From Microterricola gilva (GTDB lineage: Bacteria; Actinomycetota; Actinomycetes; Actinomycetales; Microbacteriaceae): a stretch of DNA of 64,000 nucleotides. The position numbers were made by a program, and so were the translations under genes. Below, piece by piece: positions 32,009 through 40,624 of this stretch. The stretch's first letter is position 1, and each line of letters starts with the position of its first letter. The stretch spans positions 186,001-250,000 of the forward strand of contig NZ_SHLC01000001.1 of assembly GCF_004217495.1 (NCBI RefSeq), in the 5' to 3' direction. The notes beneath the pieces are model-generated. The model had not been told where the DNA came from and ran no database searches. It saw only the letters and a list, made by a program, of their open reading frames with translations.

Positions 32009-35000
32009 GTGAAGACACTGCAGCAGCACCGTGCCCGCCCACAGAGATGGATAGCCACTCTCACGATCGCGCTCCTGGCGCTCGGCGCTCCGCTGGCCAC
32101 CGCCGCGCCCGCGTTCGCCAGCGAGGCGCCGCCCGTTGTCGAGCCCCTCGAGCAGCCTGAGCGGACGCCGGTCGACGAGGCCGCGCCCGCCGACACAGCC
32201 CCGGCCGACGCAGCGGACGAGCCGGCGGCGGATGACGCAGCCGGGGAGCCCGCCGCGGGCGCGCCGGAACAAGCAACGGTCGCTCCGGCCCCCGAGGCCG
32301 CACCGCCGGCCGCAGCACCGCTCGTCGCCGGCGCCGCTGCGCTCGCGGTCACGGTGGACTCGGCATCCGAGGAGGCTGGGCTCTCCGTCCGCGTCGTCGG
32401 AACCGGATTCGGCGCGACGACAGGTGCATACGGTGCGCTGATCGAGAAGGGCACGGAGGCCGCCGTCGGCGCCTCAGGCGGCTACACCGCCTTCGGCTAC
32501 TGGATGACGCCGGGCGCCATCGTAGACGGCGCGTTCGACAAGTCTCTCGTCGCCGCGACCACTGCCCTCGACCGCACCAAGCTGTACGAGGTCATCGTGT
32601 GGCAGGGCCACTCGGCCCCCAACGCCGACACGATCTACGCCCGCGCCGACGTCGCGCCGACGACCGAGCAGTGGGACGCGCTGTTCCCGCCCGCCGTCGC
32701 CCCGACGGTGTCGGTGTCGAAGACGGAGGGTCTGAACCCGGCCGGCGAGACCGTCACGGTGACGGGCACCGGTTTCGTTCCCGGTGACGGCACCTCGGGT
32801 ACTCGCCCGCCCCTGGCCGGCAAGTTCGGCGGCTCCTACGTCGTGTTCGGTCGTTTCGCGGATGCGTGGAAGCCGTCCGAGACGGCTCCGTCGACTGCCC
32901 GTGTCGTCGCCGATCAGAAGTGGGCCGTTCCGGCCGCCGACATGGCCACGATCGGCGGTGCGAACGCAGGTGCGATCGAGCTGAAGGCCGATGGCACGTT
33001 CAAGGCGACGTTGACGGTGACCGAGGAGTTCGCGAAGAACCCCGGCACGGGCAACTACGGCATCTACACCTACTCGGGCAGCGGCGCGAAGGCGGCCCAG
33101 TTCGAGACGTTCACCCCGATCACCTTCGCCCCGAAGGCCGTCACCCCGACGGTGTCGGTGTCGAAGACGGAGGGTCTGAACCCGGCCGGCGAGACCGTCA
33201 CGGTGACGGGCACCGGTTTCGTTCCCGGTGACGGCACCTCGGGTACTCGCCCGCCCCTGGCCGGCAAGTTCGGCGGCTCCTACGTCGTGTTCGGTCGTTT
33301 CGCGGATGCGTGGAAGCCGTCCGAGACGGCTCCGTCGACTGCCCGTGTCGTCGCCGATCAGAAGTGGGCCGTTCCGGCCGCCGACATGGCCACGATCGGC
33401 GGTGCGAACGCAGGTGCGATCGAGCTGAAGGCCGATGGCACGTTCAAGGCGACGTTGACGGTGACCGAGGAGTTCGCGAAGAACCCCGGCACGGGCAACT
33501 ACGGCATCTACACCTACTCGGGCAGCGGCGCGAAGGCGGCCCAGTTCGAGACGTTCACCCCGATCACCTTCGCCCCGAAGGCCGTCACGCCGACGATCGC
33601 GGCATCCGTTGACTCGGCAACGGCGGAATCCGGGCTCACCGTGCGCGTCGTCGGTTCGAGCTTCGGCACGACGACCGGCGCATACGCCGCCCTGATCGAG
33701 AAGGGCACGGAGGCGAACGTCGACGCATCGGGCGGCTACGCAGCGTTCGGCTTCTGGATGACGCCAGGCGCCATCGTCGGCGGCGCATTCGACAAGACCC
33801 TGGTCGCCCCGACGACCGCCCTCGACCGCACCAAGCAGTACGAGGTCATCGTTTGGAAGGGCCACACCGCCCCGACCGCCGACACGATCTACGCCCGTGC
33901 AGCCGTCACCCCGACGGGCGGCCAGTGGAGTGCGCTGTTCCCCAGCACCCCGGGCGACGTGGCCACCACGACGACGCTGAGCCTTGACCGGACGTCCGTC
34001 GTCGCCGGCAGCACCGTCGCACTCACTGCCGCTGTCACGCCGGCAACCGCCCAGGGCAGCATCGTCTTTGCCGTCAACGGCGCACCAGCCGGTTCCCCCG
34101 TGCGCCTCTCCGGCGGTGCCGCATCTGCGCAGGCGGTGCTGCACACCGTGGGGAAGGCCGCGCTGACTGCGCGCTTCGTCCCGGATGCCGGCTTCGCGGC
34201 GAGCACCTCTCCGGCCAGTACCGTCGCGGTGACGAGCGCGGTCGTGCCGCCCGTCGCACCGACGGTGCAGGGCGGATCGCTCAGCTGGGGTGTCGGAAGC
34301 GTCTTCCGCAACTACGTCACCGGGCCCATCGCCAAGGGCTCGATCAGCGTCAGCGGTGGTGCAACCTCGGCGAGCGGTGTCTTCCAGTTCGGCCAGAGCG
34401 GTGGCAGCTTCAACCAGGCCAGCGGAACGGGAACGGCCGATTACTCCGGGAACGTGCGCTTCACCGGCCACGGCGGGATCCTCGACCTGACCTTCGCCAA
34501 CCCGAGTCTTTCGGTGACCGGTCCGTCCAGTGCGAGCCTCTCGCTCTCCGTCAACGGCGGCCGCGTCGACTTCGCCACGGTCGACTTGGGTGCGGCCTCA
34601 CGGTCGACGCTCAACGGCGCCACCGTGTTCAGCGGCGCTCCGGTCACCCTGACCGCTTCGGGATCGAGCGCGTTCCAGGGCTACTACCCCGCGGGGCAGA
34701 GCCTGGACCCGCTCACCGTCACGATCGGTGCCGCGGCTGCGGCGCCGGCCGGCTCGACCGGAACGGTGTCGACGGCATCCGTGCGCACCGCGGCAGCGAG
34801 CGACATCCCGGCGACCCCGCCGGCCACGACGGGCATTACGCTCGCCCCGGCCGTGCTCGCCGGACTCCAGGCCGGCGGCCAGATCTCCTTCGAGGTCGAC
34901 GGCTTCGAGCCGAACGAGACCGGCATCCGCGTCGTGATCTACTCGACCCCGACCGTGCTGGCGCAGAACCTCACCGCCGACGCCAACGGCGTCGTGCGCT

Positions 35001-35821
35001 GGAGCGGAACCCTTCCGGCCACCCTCACCGGCCAGCACACGCTGACCGTTCAGGGGTCGATCAGCAAGGGTGTCGTCCTCACGATCCCCGAGCGCACGGT
35101 CGCCGGCTCGTGCGCGGTCTCCGGCGCAACGCTCGACTGGGGATTCAAGACGAGCTTCCTCGCCTACATCAGCAGCGGCATCGCCAGCGGCGGCTGGGAG
35201 CTCTCCGGCGGCACCACCGAGGCCGACGGCCTGTTCCACTGGGCAGACGGCTCGGGCAGCATCGACGCCGAGACCGGCTCCGGCCTCGTGAACTACACCG
35301 GCGGCATCCGCTTCACCGGCCACGACGGCGCCCTCGACACCACGATCGCGAACCCGCGCATCGAGCTCGTCAGTGCCACGGAGGGCTACCTCGTGCTCGA
35401 TGTGACCGGCACCACCCAGCAGGGTGAGCCGATCGCGGCCCAGGCCGTGCGCTTCGGCAGCCTCGCCCTCGGCGATGGCAGCCTGCAGGTGACCGCCGAC
35501 GGCATCACCGGCACCGACATCGCCGCCGAGCTGACGGATGCCGGCGCGGCAGCCTTCGGCACCTACCCCGCCGGCGACGCCCTCGACCCGGTCAGCTTCA
35601 CGCTGCCGACCACCGACTGCGCCGTCGTGACGGAGGAGGCCGTTGCGGCCGAGACCGGGGCCGGCGACACGGAGGCGACTGCGACCAGCGCGGACACCGC
35701 CGAGCAGGGCGTCGACTGGGTCGTCTGGATTCTGGCCGCGGCTCTCGCCGCCGCCGCAGCTGTCATCGTCGTGCTGCTCGTCAAGCGGCGTCGAGCGGGG
35801 GCTGGCGCCTCGGCCGAGTAA
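32009..35821 (+). CDS. Large HtaA-domain surface protein with internal tandem repeats
   Basis: A 1270-residue exported protein, start GTG with GGAGAA upstream. Residues 1-37 form a signal peptide; an acidic Ala/Pro linker follows to about 110. Then come module A1 (about 112-228), two identical 148-residue modules B (231-378 and 379-526), module A2 (529-650, about 75% like A1), an Ig-like domain (about 652-745), an HtaA domain (about 755-910, LSWGVGSVFRNYVTG), a further linker domain and a second HtaA domain (about 1040-1200, LDWGFKTSFLAYISSG). A hydrophobic segment (about 1232-1256) and KRRR anchor it in the membrane; no LPxTG is seen. It should bind heme and pass it to HmuT. Iron repression is likely through the adjacent boxes. 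Confidence 0.9.
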   Translation: MKTLQQHRARPQRWIATLTIALLALGAPLATAAPAFASEAPPVVEPLEQPERTPVDEAAPADTAPADAADEPAADDAAGEPAAGAPEQATVAPAPEAAPPAAAPLVAGAAALAVTVDSASEEAGLSVRVVGTGFGATTGAYGALIEKGTEAAVGASGGYTAFGYWMTPGAIVDGAFDKSLVAATTALDRTKLYEVIVWQGHSAPNADTIYARADVAPTTEQWDALFPPAVAPTVSVSKTEGLNPAGETVTVTGTGFVPGDGTSGTRPPLAGKFGGSYVVFGRFADAWKPSETAPSTARVVADQKWAVPAADMATIGGANAGAIELKADGTFKATLTVTEEFAKNPGTGNYGIYTYSGSGAKAAQFETFTPITFAPKAVTPTVSVSKTEGLNPAGETVTVTGTGFVPGDGTSGTRPPLAGKFGGSYVVFGRFADAWKPSETAPSTARVVADQKWAVPAADMATIGGANAGAIELKADGTFKATLTVTEEFAKNPGTGNYGIYTYSGSGAKAAQFETFTPITFAPKAVTPTIAASVDSATAESGLTVRVVGSSFGTTTGAYAALIEKGTEANVDASGGYAAFGFWMTPGAIVGGAFDKTLVAPTTALDRTKQYEVIVWKGHTAPTADTIYARAAVTPTGGQWSALFPSTPGDVATTTTLSLDRTSVVAGSTVALTAAVTPATAQGSIVFAVNGAPAGSPVRLSGGAASAQAVLHTVGKAALTARFVPDAGFAASTSPASTVAVTSAVVPPVAPTVQGGSLSWGVGSVFRNYVTGPIAKGSISVSGGATSASGVFQFGQSGGSFNQASGTGTADYSGNVRFTGHGGILDLTFANPSLSVTGPSSASLSLSVNGGRVDFATVDLGAASRSTLNGATVFSGAPVTLTASGSSAFQGYYPAGQSLDPLTVTIGAAAAAPAGSTGTVSTASVRTAAASDIPATPPATTGITLAPAVLAGLQAGGQISFEVDGFEPNETGIRVVIYSTPTVLAQNLTADANGVVRWSGTLPATLTGQHTLTVQGSISKGVVLTIPERTVAGSCAVSGATLDWGFKTSFLAYISSGIASGGWELSGGTTEADGLFHWADGSGSIDAETGSGLVNYTGGIRFTGHDGALDTTIANPRIELVSATEGYLVLDVTGTTQQGEPIAAQAVRFGSLALGDGSLQVTADGITGTDIAAELTDAGAAAFGTYPAGDALDPVSFTLPTTDCAVVTEEAVAAETGAGDTEATATSADTAEQGVDWVVWILAAALAAAAAVIVVLLVKRRRAGAGASAE
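32701..33588 (+). repeat. 444-bp perfect tandem duplication inside the HtaA gene
   Basis: Bases 32701-33144 and 33145-33588 read the same throughout, giving two identical 148-residue modules. Identity at synonymous positions points to a recent duplication or ongoing gene conversion. Confidence 0.92.
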
Positions 35822-35839
35822 CACGGCGATGCCACGACG

Positions 35840-35871
35840 CAGGGCCCCCACCGAATACGGTGGGGGCCCTG
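35840..35871 (+). terminator. Hairpin terminator of the HtaA gene
   Basis: CAGGGCCCCCACCG (35840-35853) and CGGTGGGGGCCCTG (35858-35871) form a perfect stem with an AATA loop, 18 bp after the stop codon. Confidence 0.82.
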
Positions 35872-35879
35872 TTCGTCTG

Positions 35880-35966
35880 TGCGCCGGAAAGCTGTGAGCA
35901 GCAATGGCGGTTGTCGTGGTGCCTTGAGGCTGCCGCCCTTCTCGACGCTGCGTGTCGAGCACTCAG
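35880..35966. repeat. Degenerate copy of the 70-bp TTGCCTGAG repeat family
   Basis: The stretch AGCAATGGCGGTTGTCG, then TGCCTTGAGGCTGCCGCC and a TCGACGCTGCGTGTCGA hairpin follow the order seen in the copies at 40051-40190 and 41816-41892. Confidence 0.5.
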
Positions 35967-35988
35967 GATGGTGCGCGAGAATAGAGGG

Positions 35989-36339
35989 GTGAGTGAAACC
36001 GCCGCACCAGACCCCGCACCGCACACCCCCGGCGAGCCGGTGGAGACCGTCGTCGCACACGAGACGCTGACGGTGCGCCGTTCGCCGCGCTACATGCGCT
36101 TCCTCGCGCTCGGCGCCGGCGTCGGAATCGTCGCGGCCCTGATCCTCACCCTGATCTTCCCCGAGAACGAGGACTACGACCGCGGTCAGGTGTTCGGCTT
36201 CCTGCTGCTGTTCCTGGGCGCGATCGGCCTCGGACTCGGCGCGCTCGTCGCCCTGATCATCGACCGTCGCGCCGCGCGTCGAGCCGTCACCGTTGTGGCG
36301 GATAGAATTGACGCGCATTCGAGCGACAACTCACAGTAA
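35989..36339 (+). CDS. Small membrane protein upstream of purF
   Basis: A 116-residue protein with an acidic/Pro-rich N-terminus, then two hydrophobic segments (FLALGAGVGIVAALILTLIF and GFLLLFLGAIGLGLGALVAL) joined by a short charged loop ENEDYDRGQ, and a basic C-terminal tail. Not recognised beyond being an actinobacterial membrane protein placed before purF. GTG at 35989 is preferred; GAGAAT ends 6 nt upstream, suggesting a leaderless message, and earlier in-frame codons lie in a repeat. The purF promoter (TAGAAT at 36303-36308) lies inside its 3' end. Confidence 0.7.
   Translation: MSETAAPDPAPHTPGEPVETVVAHETLTVRRSPRYMRFLALGAGVGIVAALILTLIFPENEDYDRGQVFGFLLLFLGAIGLGLGALVALIIDRRAARRAVTVVADRIDAHSSDNSQ
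36303..36308 (+). promoter_or_regulatory. -10 element of purF inside the upstream gene
   Basis: TAGAAT is a strong -10 match about 40 bp before the purF start, leaving a short leader that contains AAGGGG as ribosome binding site. Confidence 0.45.
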
Positions 36340-36350
36340 GGGGTCTCGGC

Positions 36351-37910
36351 TTGGCCAGAGGCGACGGACTTCTCAATCACGATCTTCTTCAGGGCGAGAA
36401 GGGGCCGCAGGACGCCTGTGGCGTCTTCGGGGTCTGGGCACCGGGCGAAGAGGTCGCCAAGCTCAGCTACTTCGGCCTCTATGCGCTGCAGCACCGCGGC
36501 CAGGAGTCTGCCGGCATCGCAACGAGCGACGGCGACAAGATCCTCATCTACAAGGACATGGGCCTTGTGTCGCAGGTCTTCAACGAGACCGCGCTCAACA
36601 CGCTGACCGGCCACATCGCCGTCGGCCACACGCGCTACTCGACCACCGGTGCCTCGAGCTGGCAGAACGCGCAGCCGACGCTCGGACGCACCTCCACCGG
36701 CACCGTGGCCCTCGGGCACAACGGCAACCTCACCAACACGGCCGAGCTGCTCGAGCTCGTGCACGAGCGCTACCCGGAGACCGACGGCGAACTCCGTCGT
36801 GGCAACACCACCGACACCGCCGTCGTCACGGCGCTGCTGACGGGTGACCGCGAGCACACGCTCGAGCAGACCGCCCTCGAGGTGCTGCCCCGCCTCCGCG
36901 GCGCCTACTGCCTCGTCTTCATGGACGAGCACACCCTCTACGCCGCCCGTGACCCGCAGGGCGTCCGCCCGCTGGTGCTCGGTCGCCTCGACCGCGGCTG
37001 GGTTGTGGCATCCGAGACCGCGGCACTCGACATCGTCGGTGCCGCCTTCGTCCGCGAGGTCGAGCCGGGTGAGCTCATCACGATCGACGAAGACGGCCTG
37101 CGCACGCAGCGCTTCGCCGAGTCCAAGCCGGCCGGTTGCGTCTTCGAGTACGTCTACCTGGCCCGTCCAGACACCACGATCGCCGGTCGCGGTGTGCACG
37201 AGGCGCGCGTCGAGATGGGCCGTCGTCTCGCGGCGGAGCACGCCGTCGAGGCCGACCTCGTCATCCCGACCCCGGAGTCCGGAACCCCGGCCGCCATCGG
37301 CTACGCCCAGGCCAGCGGCATCCCGTTCGGCCAGGGCCTCGTCAAGAACTCCTACGTCGGCCGTACGTTCATCCAGCCGTCGCAGACCATCCGCCAGCGC
37401 GGTATCAAGCTCAAGCTGAACCCGCTCAAAGAGGTCATCAAGGGCAAGCGCCTGATCGTCGTCGACGACTCGATCGTGCGCGGCAACACGCAGCGCGCCC
37501 TCGTGTCGATGCTGCGCGAGGCCGGCGCCGCCGAGGTGCACGTTCGCATCTCGAGCCCGCCCATCACGTGGCCCTGCTTCTACGGCATCGACTTCGCCAC
37601 CCGGGCCGAGCTCGTCGCCACCGGCCTCGCGATCGACGAGGTCCGCCAGTCGATCGGTGCCGACTCGCTCGGCTACCTCTCGGAAGACGGCATGATCGAG
37701 GCCACCGAGCAGCCGCGCGAGCGCCTGTGCACGGCCTGCTTCACCGGCAAGTACCCGATTCCGCTGCCGGAGTCGCAGCACCTCGGCAAGAACCTGCTCG
37801 AGCGCCCAGCCGCCTCCAACGGCTGCGACCCCGGGCCGGATGCCGAGTTCGAGAGCGTGCTCGAGACGAACATGCCCGTCGTGATCGGCGATCCGGGGCG
37901 ACAGGAATAA
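36351..37910 (+). CDS. purF: Amidophosphoribosyltransferase
   Basis: A 519-residue enzyme for the first step of purine synthesis. It starts with TTG and carries a 22-residue propeptide; the N-terminal nucleophile is Cys in DACGVFGVW. The glutaminase domain shows YFGLYALQHRGQESAGIA and GHTRYSTTG; the transferase domain has PESGTPAAIGYAQ and the PRPP loop RLIVVDDSIVRGNTQ. Length is normal. AAGGGG precedes the TTG. It is followed by a hypothetical gene on the other strand and then purM. Confidence 0.97.
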   Translation: MARGDGLLNHDLLQGEKGPQDACGVFGVWAPGEEVAKLSYFGLYALQHRGQESAGIATSDGDKILIYKDMGLVSQVFNETALNTLTGHIAVGHTRYSTTGASSWQNAQPTLGRTSTGTVALGHNGNLTNTAELLELVHERYPETDGELRRGNTTDTAVVTALLTGDREHTLEQTALEVLPRLRGAYCLVFMDEHTLYAARDPQGVRPLVLGRLDRGWVVASETAALDIVGAAFVREVEPGELITIDEDGLRTQRFAESKPAGCVFEYVYLARPDTTIAGRGVHEARVEMGRRLAAEHAVEADLVIPTPESGTPAAIGYAQASGIPFGQGLVKNSYVGRTFIQPSQTIRQRGIKLKLNPLKEVIKGKRLIVVDDSIVRGNTQRALVSMLREAGAAEVHVRISSPPITWPCFYGIDFATRAELVATGLAIDEVRQSIGADSLGYLSEDGMIEATEQPRERLCTACFTGKYPIPLPESQHLGKNLLERPAASNGCDPGPDAEFESVLETNMPVVIGDPGRQE

Positions 37911-37933
37911 CGCGCCAGCGCTATTCAAGGCGG

Positions 37934-37976
37934 TAGCAAAGCCCAAGGAAACCTCGATAACCGCAAGCGATGCTGG
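37934..37976. repeat. Partial dispersed repeat (inverted) after purF
   Basis: Read on the minus strand this gives GCACCAGCATCGCTTGCGGTTATCGAGGTT, the opening part of the 70-bp repeat at 40051-40190. Confidence 0.55.
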
Positions 37977-37990
37977 TGCGGTGTCAGGGA

Positions 37991-38719
37991 TCAGGCGAGC
38001 TCGGCGATGATCGGGCGCAGCGCGTCGGCGAAGCCGGCCGGGTCGCTCCGCAGCGTGTCGGTCATCGCGATCGTCGTGTGCCCGATCCACCACGCGCCGG
38101 ATGCCGCAAGCGGCAGCAGTTGCACGGTGAGCTCGAACACGCGCGCCCGCCGGCCGTGCTCCCGTTCGTTCTCGGCGATCAGGCCGGCGTAGCCGAGCTT
38201 CAGCGAGCCGCGCGGCTCGTGCTGGTACTCGCTGAACCGGCGCGCGGCGGCATCCGACCAGGCAACCGCCGGGTCGGCAAACGGTGTGATCATCTCGATC
38301 AACAGCTCGGCCCCGCTCTCGGGCAGGGCGATCAGATCGCCGAACGCCGGCACCAGGTCGAGCGGAACGGGCGAGGTGTTGCGCTCCGGTTCGACGGCGC
38401 TGCGCCACCACGCCAGCCACTGCGTCTCGAGTGCGCTGCGCTGCGGTTCCGGCATCAGCTCGAATGGCAGCGGGGCGGTCACCGGCTCAGGCTGACCGTC
38501 GCCCTGGCGGTGCTGGCCTCCGTGCCTCGGCATGAGGTGGTGCTGCGAGTGCCGCAGCTCACGGAGCGCCGCGGCATCCGGAACGCCGTTCACGCCGAGC
38601 AGTCGTGGGAGCTCTACCGGGGCCTCGATACCGAGGCGGTCACGAAGGTAGAGGGCGAGCAGCACCTGACGACTCGCATCCTCGCGAACCGACCACCATG
38701 CTGCGCCGGAGCCCCACAT
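37991..38719 (-). CDS. Uncharacterised protein between purF and purM
   Basis: A 242-residue soluble protein not assigned to a family. It has Trp-rich starts (MWGSGAAWWSVREDASRQVLLALYLRDRLGIE), a central Pro-rich linker, and a C-terminal half that could form an alpha/beta unit (RARVFELTVQLLPLAASGAWWIGHTTIAMTDTLR). No signal peptide, membrane segment or nucleotide-binding motif is seen. It lies convergent with purF and divergent from purM. High GC at third positions across the frame supports that it is real. Role unknown. Confidence 0.65.
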   Translation of the reverse strand: MWGSGAAWWSVREDASRQVLLALYLRDRLGIEAPVELPRLLGVNGVPDAAALRELRHSQHHLMPRHGGQHRQGDGQPEPVTAPLPFELMPEPQRSALETQWLAWWRSAVEPERNTSPVPLDLVPAFGDLIALPESGAELLIEMITPFADPAVAWSDAAARRFSEYQHEPRGSLKLGYAGLIAENEREHGRRARVFELTVQLLPLAASGAWWIGHTTIAMTDTLRSDPAGFADALRPIIAELA

Positions 38720-38829
38720 AGCGCCAGTGTATCCCTCGGCCCGGTAGCGCGGACCGGGAGTTTTCGAGAAATATTCGCCATCGGAGCGGCGTGCGCCGCC
38801 GGGGAGTCTGGCAGCCGTTCGCGGCCCGG

Positions 38830-38835
38830 TACCCT
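38830..38835 (+). promoter_or_regulatory. Leaderless -10 element of purM
   Basis: TACCCT ends 6 nt before the GTG start of purM, with no Shine-Dalgarno sequence between. Confidence 0.5.
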
Positions 38836-38841
38836 ATTAGG

Positions 38842-39945
38842 GTGACCGAGAATTCTTACGCCGCTGCAGGCGTCGACACAGTAGCCGGTGACCTCGCGGT
38901 CGAACTCATGAAGGCGGCCGTCTCCAAGACGCACGGCCCCAACGTTCTGGGGGGTGTCGGCGGTTTCGCCGGCCTCTTCGACGTGTCCTTCCTGACGGCC
39001 TACAAGCGCCCGCTGCTGGCGACGTCGACCGACGGCGTCGGCACCAAGGTCGCCATCGCGCAGGCCCTCGACAAGCACGACACCATCGGCCAGGACCTCG
39101 TCGGCATGGTCGTCGACGACATCATCGTCGTGGGCGCAAAGCCCATCTTCATGACCGACTACATCGCGTGCGGCAAGGTCGTTCCCGCGCGCATCGCCTC
39201 CATCGTCGAGGGCATCGCTAAGGCCTGCTCCGAGACGGGCACCGCCCTCGTCGGCGGCGAGACCGCCGAACACCCCGGTCTGCTCGGTGTCGATGACTAC
39301 GACGTGGCCGGTGCGGCCGTCGGTGTCGTCGAGGGCGACGCCGTGCTCGGAGCCGAGCGCGTGCAGCACGGCGACGTTGTCGTGGCGATGGCCTCCTCCG
39401 GCATCCACTCCAACGGCTTCTCCCTGGTGCGTCACATCCTCTCCAGCAACAACATCGGCTACACCGACCACTCCAACGAGTTCGGCGGCGTCGTCGGCGA
39501 GGTGCTGCTCGAGCCGACCCGCCTCTACACCGGCCCGCTCGTGCGTCTGCTCGAAGACCCCGCGGTCGGCGGCAGCGTGCACTCGCTCAGCCACGTCACC
39601 GGCGGTGGCATCGCGGCGAACCTCGCGCGCGTGCTGCCCGTCGGCTCCTGGGTCGAGCTCGACCGCGCCAGCTGGTCGCCTAACAGCGTCTTCCGCGTGC
39701 TCAGCGACCTCGCCGGCACCAGCCTCGAGAGCGCGGAGGGCACCTGGAACCTCGGCATCGGCATGTTCGCCGTCGTGGCAGCGGATGCCGCGTCGAGCGT
39801 CGTCGCCAAGCTCGAGGCCGAGGGTATCCACTCCTGGGTCGCCGGTCGCGTCTCGACCGCCCCCCGCGACTTCACCGGTTTCGAGCAGGGTGCAAAGGGC
39901 GTCGACGGCGGCGCCGTGCGCCTCGTCGGCAGCTACGCGAGCTAG
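38842..39945 (+). CDS. purM: Phosphoribosylformylglycinamidine cyclo-ligase (AIR synthetase)
   Basis: A 367-residue ATP-dependent enzyme of purine synthesis. It opens with SYAAAGVDTVAGDLAVELMK, carries the conserved LLATSTDGVGTKVAIA and DLVGMVVDDIIVVGAKPIFMTDY, then GETAEHPG and the C-terminal SLSHVTGGGIAANLARVLP. The GTG at 38842 is chosen because the homology begins there and a leaderless -10 precedes it; an upstream ATG would add an Arg-rich stretch. A hairpin at 39997-40028 follows the gene. Confidence 0.96.
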   Translation: MTENSYAAAGVDTVAGDLAVELMKAAVSKTHGPNVLGGVGGFAGLFDVSFLTAYKRPLLATSTDGVGTKVAIAQALDKHDTIGQDLVGMVVDDIIVVGAKPIFMTDYIACGKVVPARIASIVEGIAKACSETGTALVGGETAEHPGLLGVDDYDVAGAAVGVVEGDAVLGAERVQHGDVVVAMASSGIHSNGFSLVRHILSSNNIGYTDHSNEFGGVVGEVLLEPTRLYTGPLVRLLEDPAVGGSVHSLSHVTGGGIAANLARVLPVGSWVELDRASWSPNSVFRVLSDLAGTSLESAEGTWNLGIGMFAVVAADAASSVVAKLEAEGIHSWVAGRVSTAPRDFTGFEQGAKGVDGGAVRLVGSYAS

Positions 39946-39996
39946 CTCCCGCTCGCCCCTGATCCGTCGGTCGAGTAGGCCCGCCAGGGCCGTATC

Positions 39997-40028
39997 GAGA
40001 CCCGGTTTGTCGCGCGAAACCGGGTCTC
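39997..40028 (+). terminator. Hairpin terminator after purM
   Basis: GAGACCCGGTTT (39997-40008) and AAACCGGGTCTC (40017-40028) are perfect complements around an 8-nt loop. Confidence 0.7.
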
Positions 40029-40050
40029 ATTGAGGTTGTCTAGATCGCAC

Positions 40051-40190
40051 CAGCATCGCTGGCGGTTCTCGAGTTTGCCTGAGTTAGGGCTGCCGCCTTT
40101 CGCGGCGCTGCGCGCCGCGCCAGCATCGCTGGCGGTTGTCGAGTTTGCCTGAGAATGGGCTGCCGCCTTTCGCGACGCTTCGCGTCGCGC
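40051..40190. repeat. Two tandem copies of a 70-bp intergenic repeat
   Basis: Copies 40051-40120 and 40121-40190 have exactly the same length. Both begin CAGCATCGCTGGCGGTT, contain GAGTTTGCCTGAG and GGGCTGCCGCCTTTCGCG, and end with a CG-rich self-complementary arm (GCGGCGCTGCGCGCCGC or GCGACGCTTCGCGTCGC). The arm differs between the copies but stays complementary in each. Other members lie at 41816-41892, 42067-42150, 59530-59610 and 35880-35966. Confidence 0.85.
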
Positions 40191-40197
40191 ACGAAAA

Positions 40198-40233
40198 GCC
40201 GTGAGCTCAGCGTCGAAACGCTGAGCTCACGGC
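40198..40233. terminator. Hairpin terminator of the DUF3073 gene
   Basis: GCCGTGAGCTCAGCG (40198-40212) and CGCTGAGCTCACGGC (40219-40233) are perfect 15-bp complements with a TCGAAA loop, just after the minus-strand stop codon. Confidence 0.82.
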
Positions 40234-40252
40234 ATCCGAATCAGAATGAACG

Positions 40253-40477
40253 CTAGGCGCGCTTCTGCTCGTCCTCGGTGGCGTAGGTGTCCTCGTACTG
40301 CGTGGACTCGTACTCAGGCCACTTGGCGAGATCCTCGTCGAGACGGTCCTCACCGGCGCGAACATCGCCGCTGTGGGTGAGTTCGCGCTCGAGTGCACCA
40401 TAGTTGGTGTCGGGGCTGAAATACTTCAGCTCACGGGCAACCTTGGTGTGCTTTGCTTTTTGACGGCCGCGCCCCAT
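40253..40477 (-). CDS. DUF3073 domain-containing protein
   Basis: A 74-residue protein conserved in actinobacteria next to purM. The N-terminus is basic (MGRGRQKAKHTKVARELKYFSPDTNYGALERELT), the C-terminal half acidic. Function unknown; the charge split suggests a nucleic-acid or ribosome contact, but that is a guess. AAGGGGG lies upstream of the ATG. A perfect terminator hairpin lies immediately downstream. Confidence 0.88.
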   Translation of the reverse strand: MGRGRQKAKHTKVARELKYFSPDTNYGALERELTHSGDVRAGEDRLDEDLAKWPEYESTQYEDTYATEDEQKRA

Positions 40478-40624
40478 GCGAGACCCCCTTACGATGACAG
40501 GCCGGGTGCCGATGATGCACCCGGGATTTACCGATAAAAAGTATGAAAACTAACCGCCAGTTTAGCATGTAGGGTGCGCTGTGCCGGTGGCTGCTTCGCA
40601 GGCCCAGATCTGAGATGAGGTGTG

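Noticed and set aside
32701-33588. CRISPR or satellite-like array
   Set aside because: The repeats are two protein-coding modules of 444 bp in frame within one gene, with no spacers.
36186-38420. 744-residue open frame on the minus strand across purF
   Set aside because: It is the antisense shadow of purF in GC-rich DNA; its translation is Arg/Gly/Asp-rich without family signatures, while purF itself is unmistakable.
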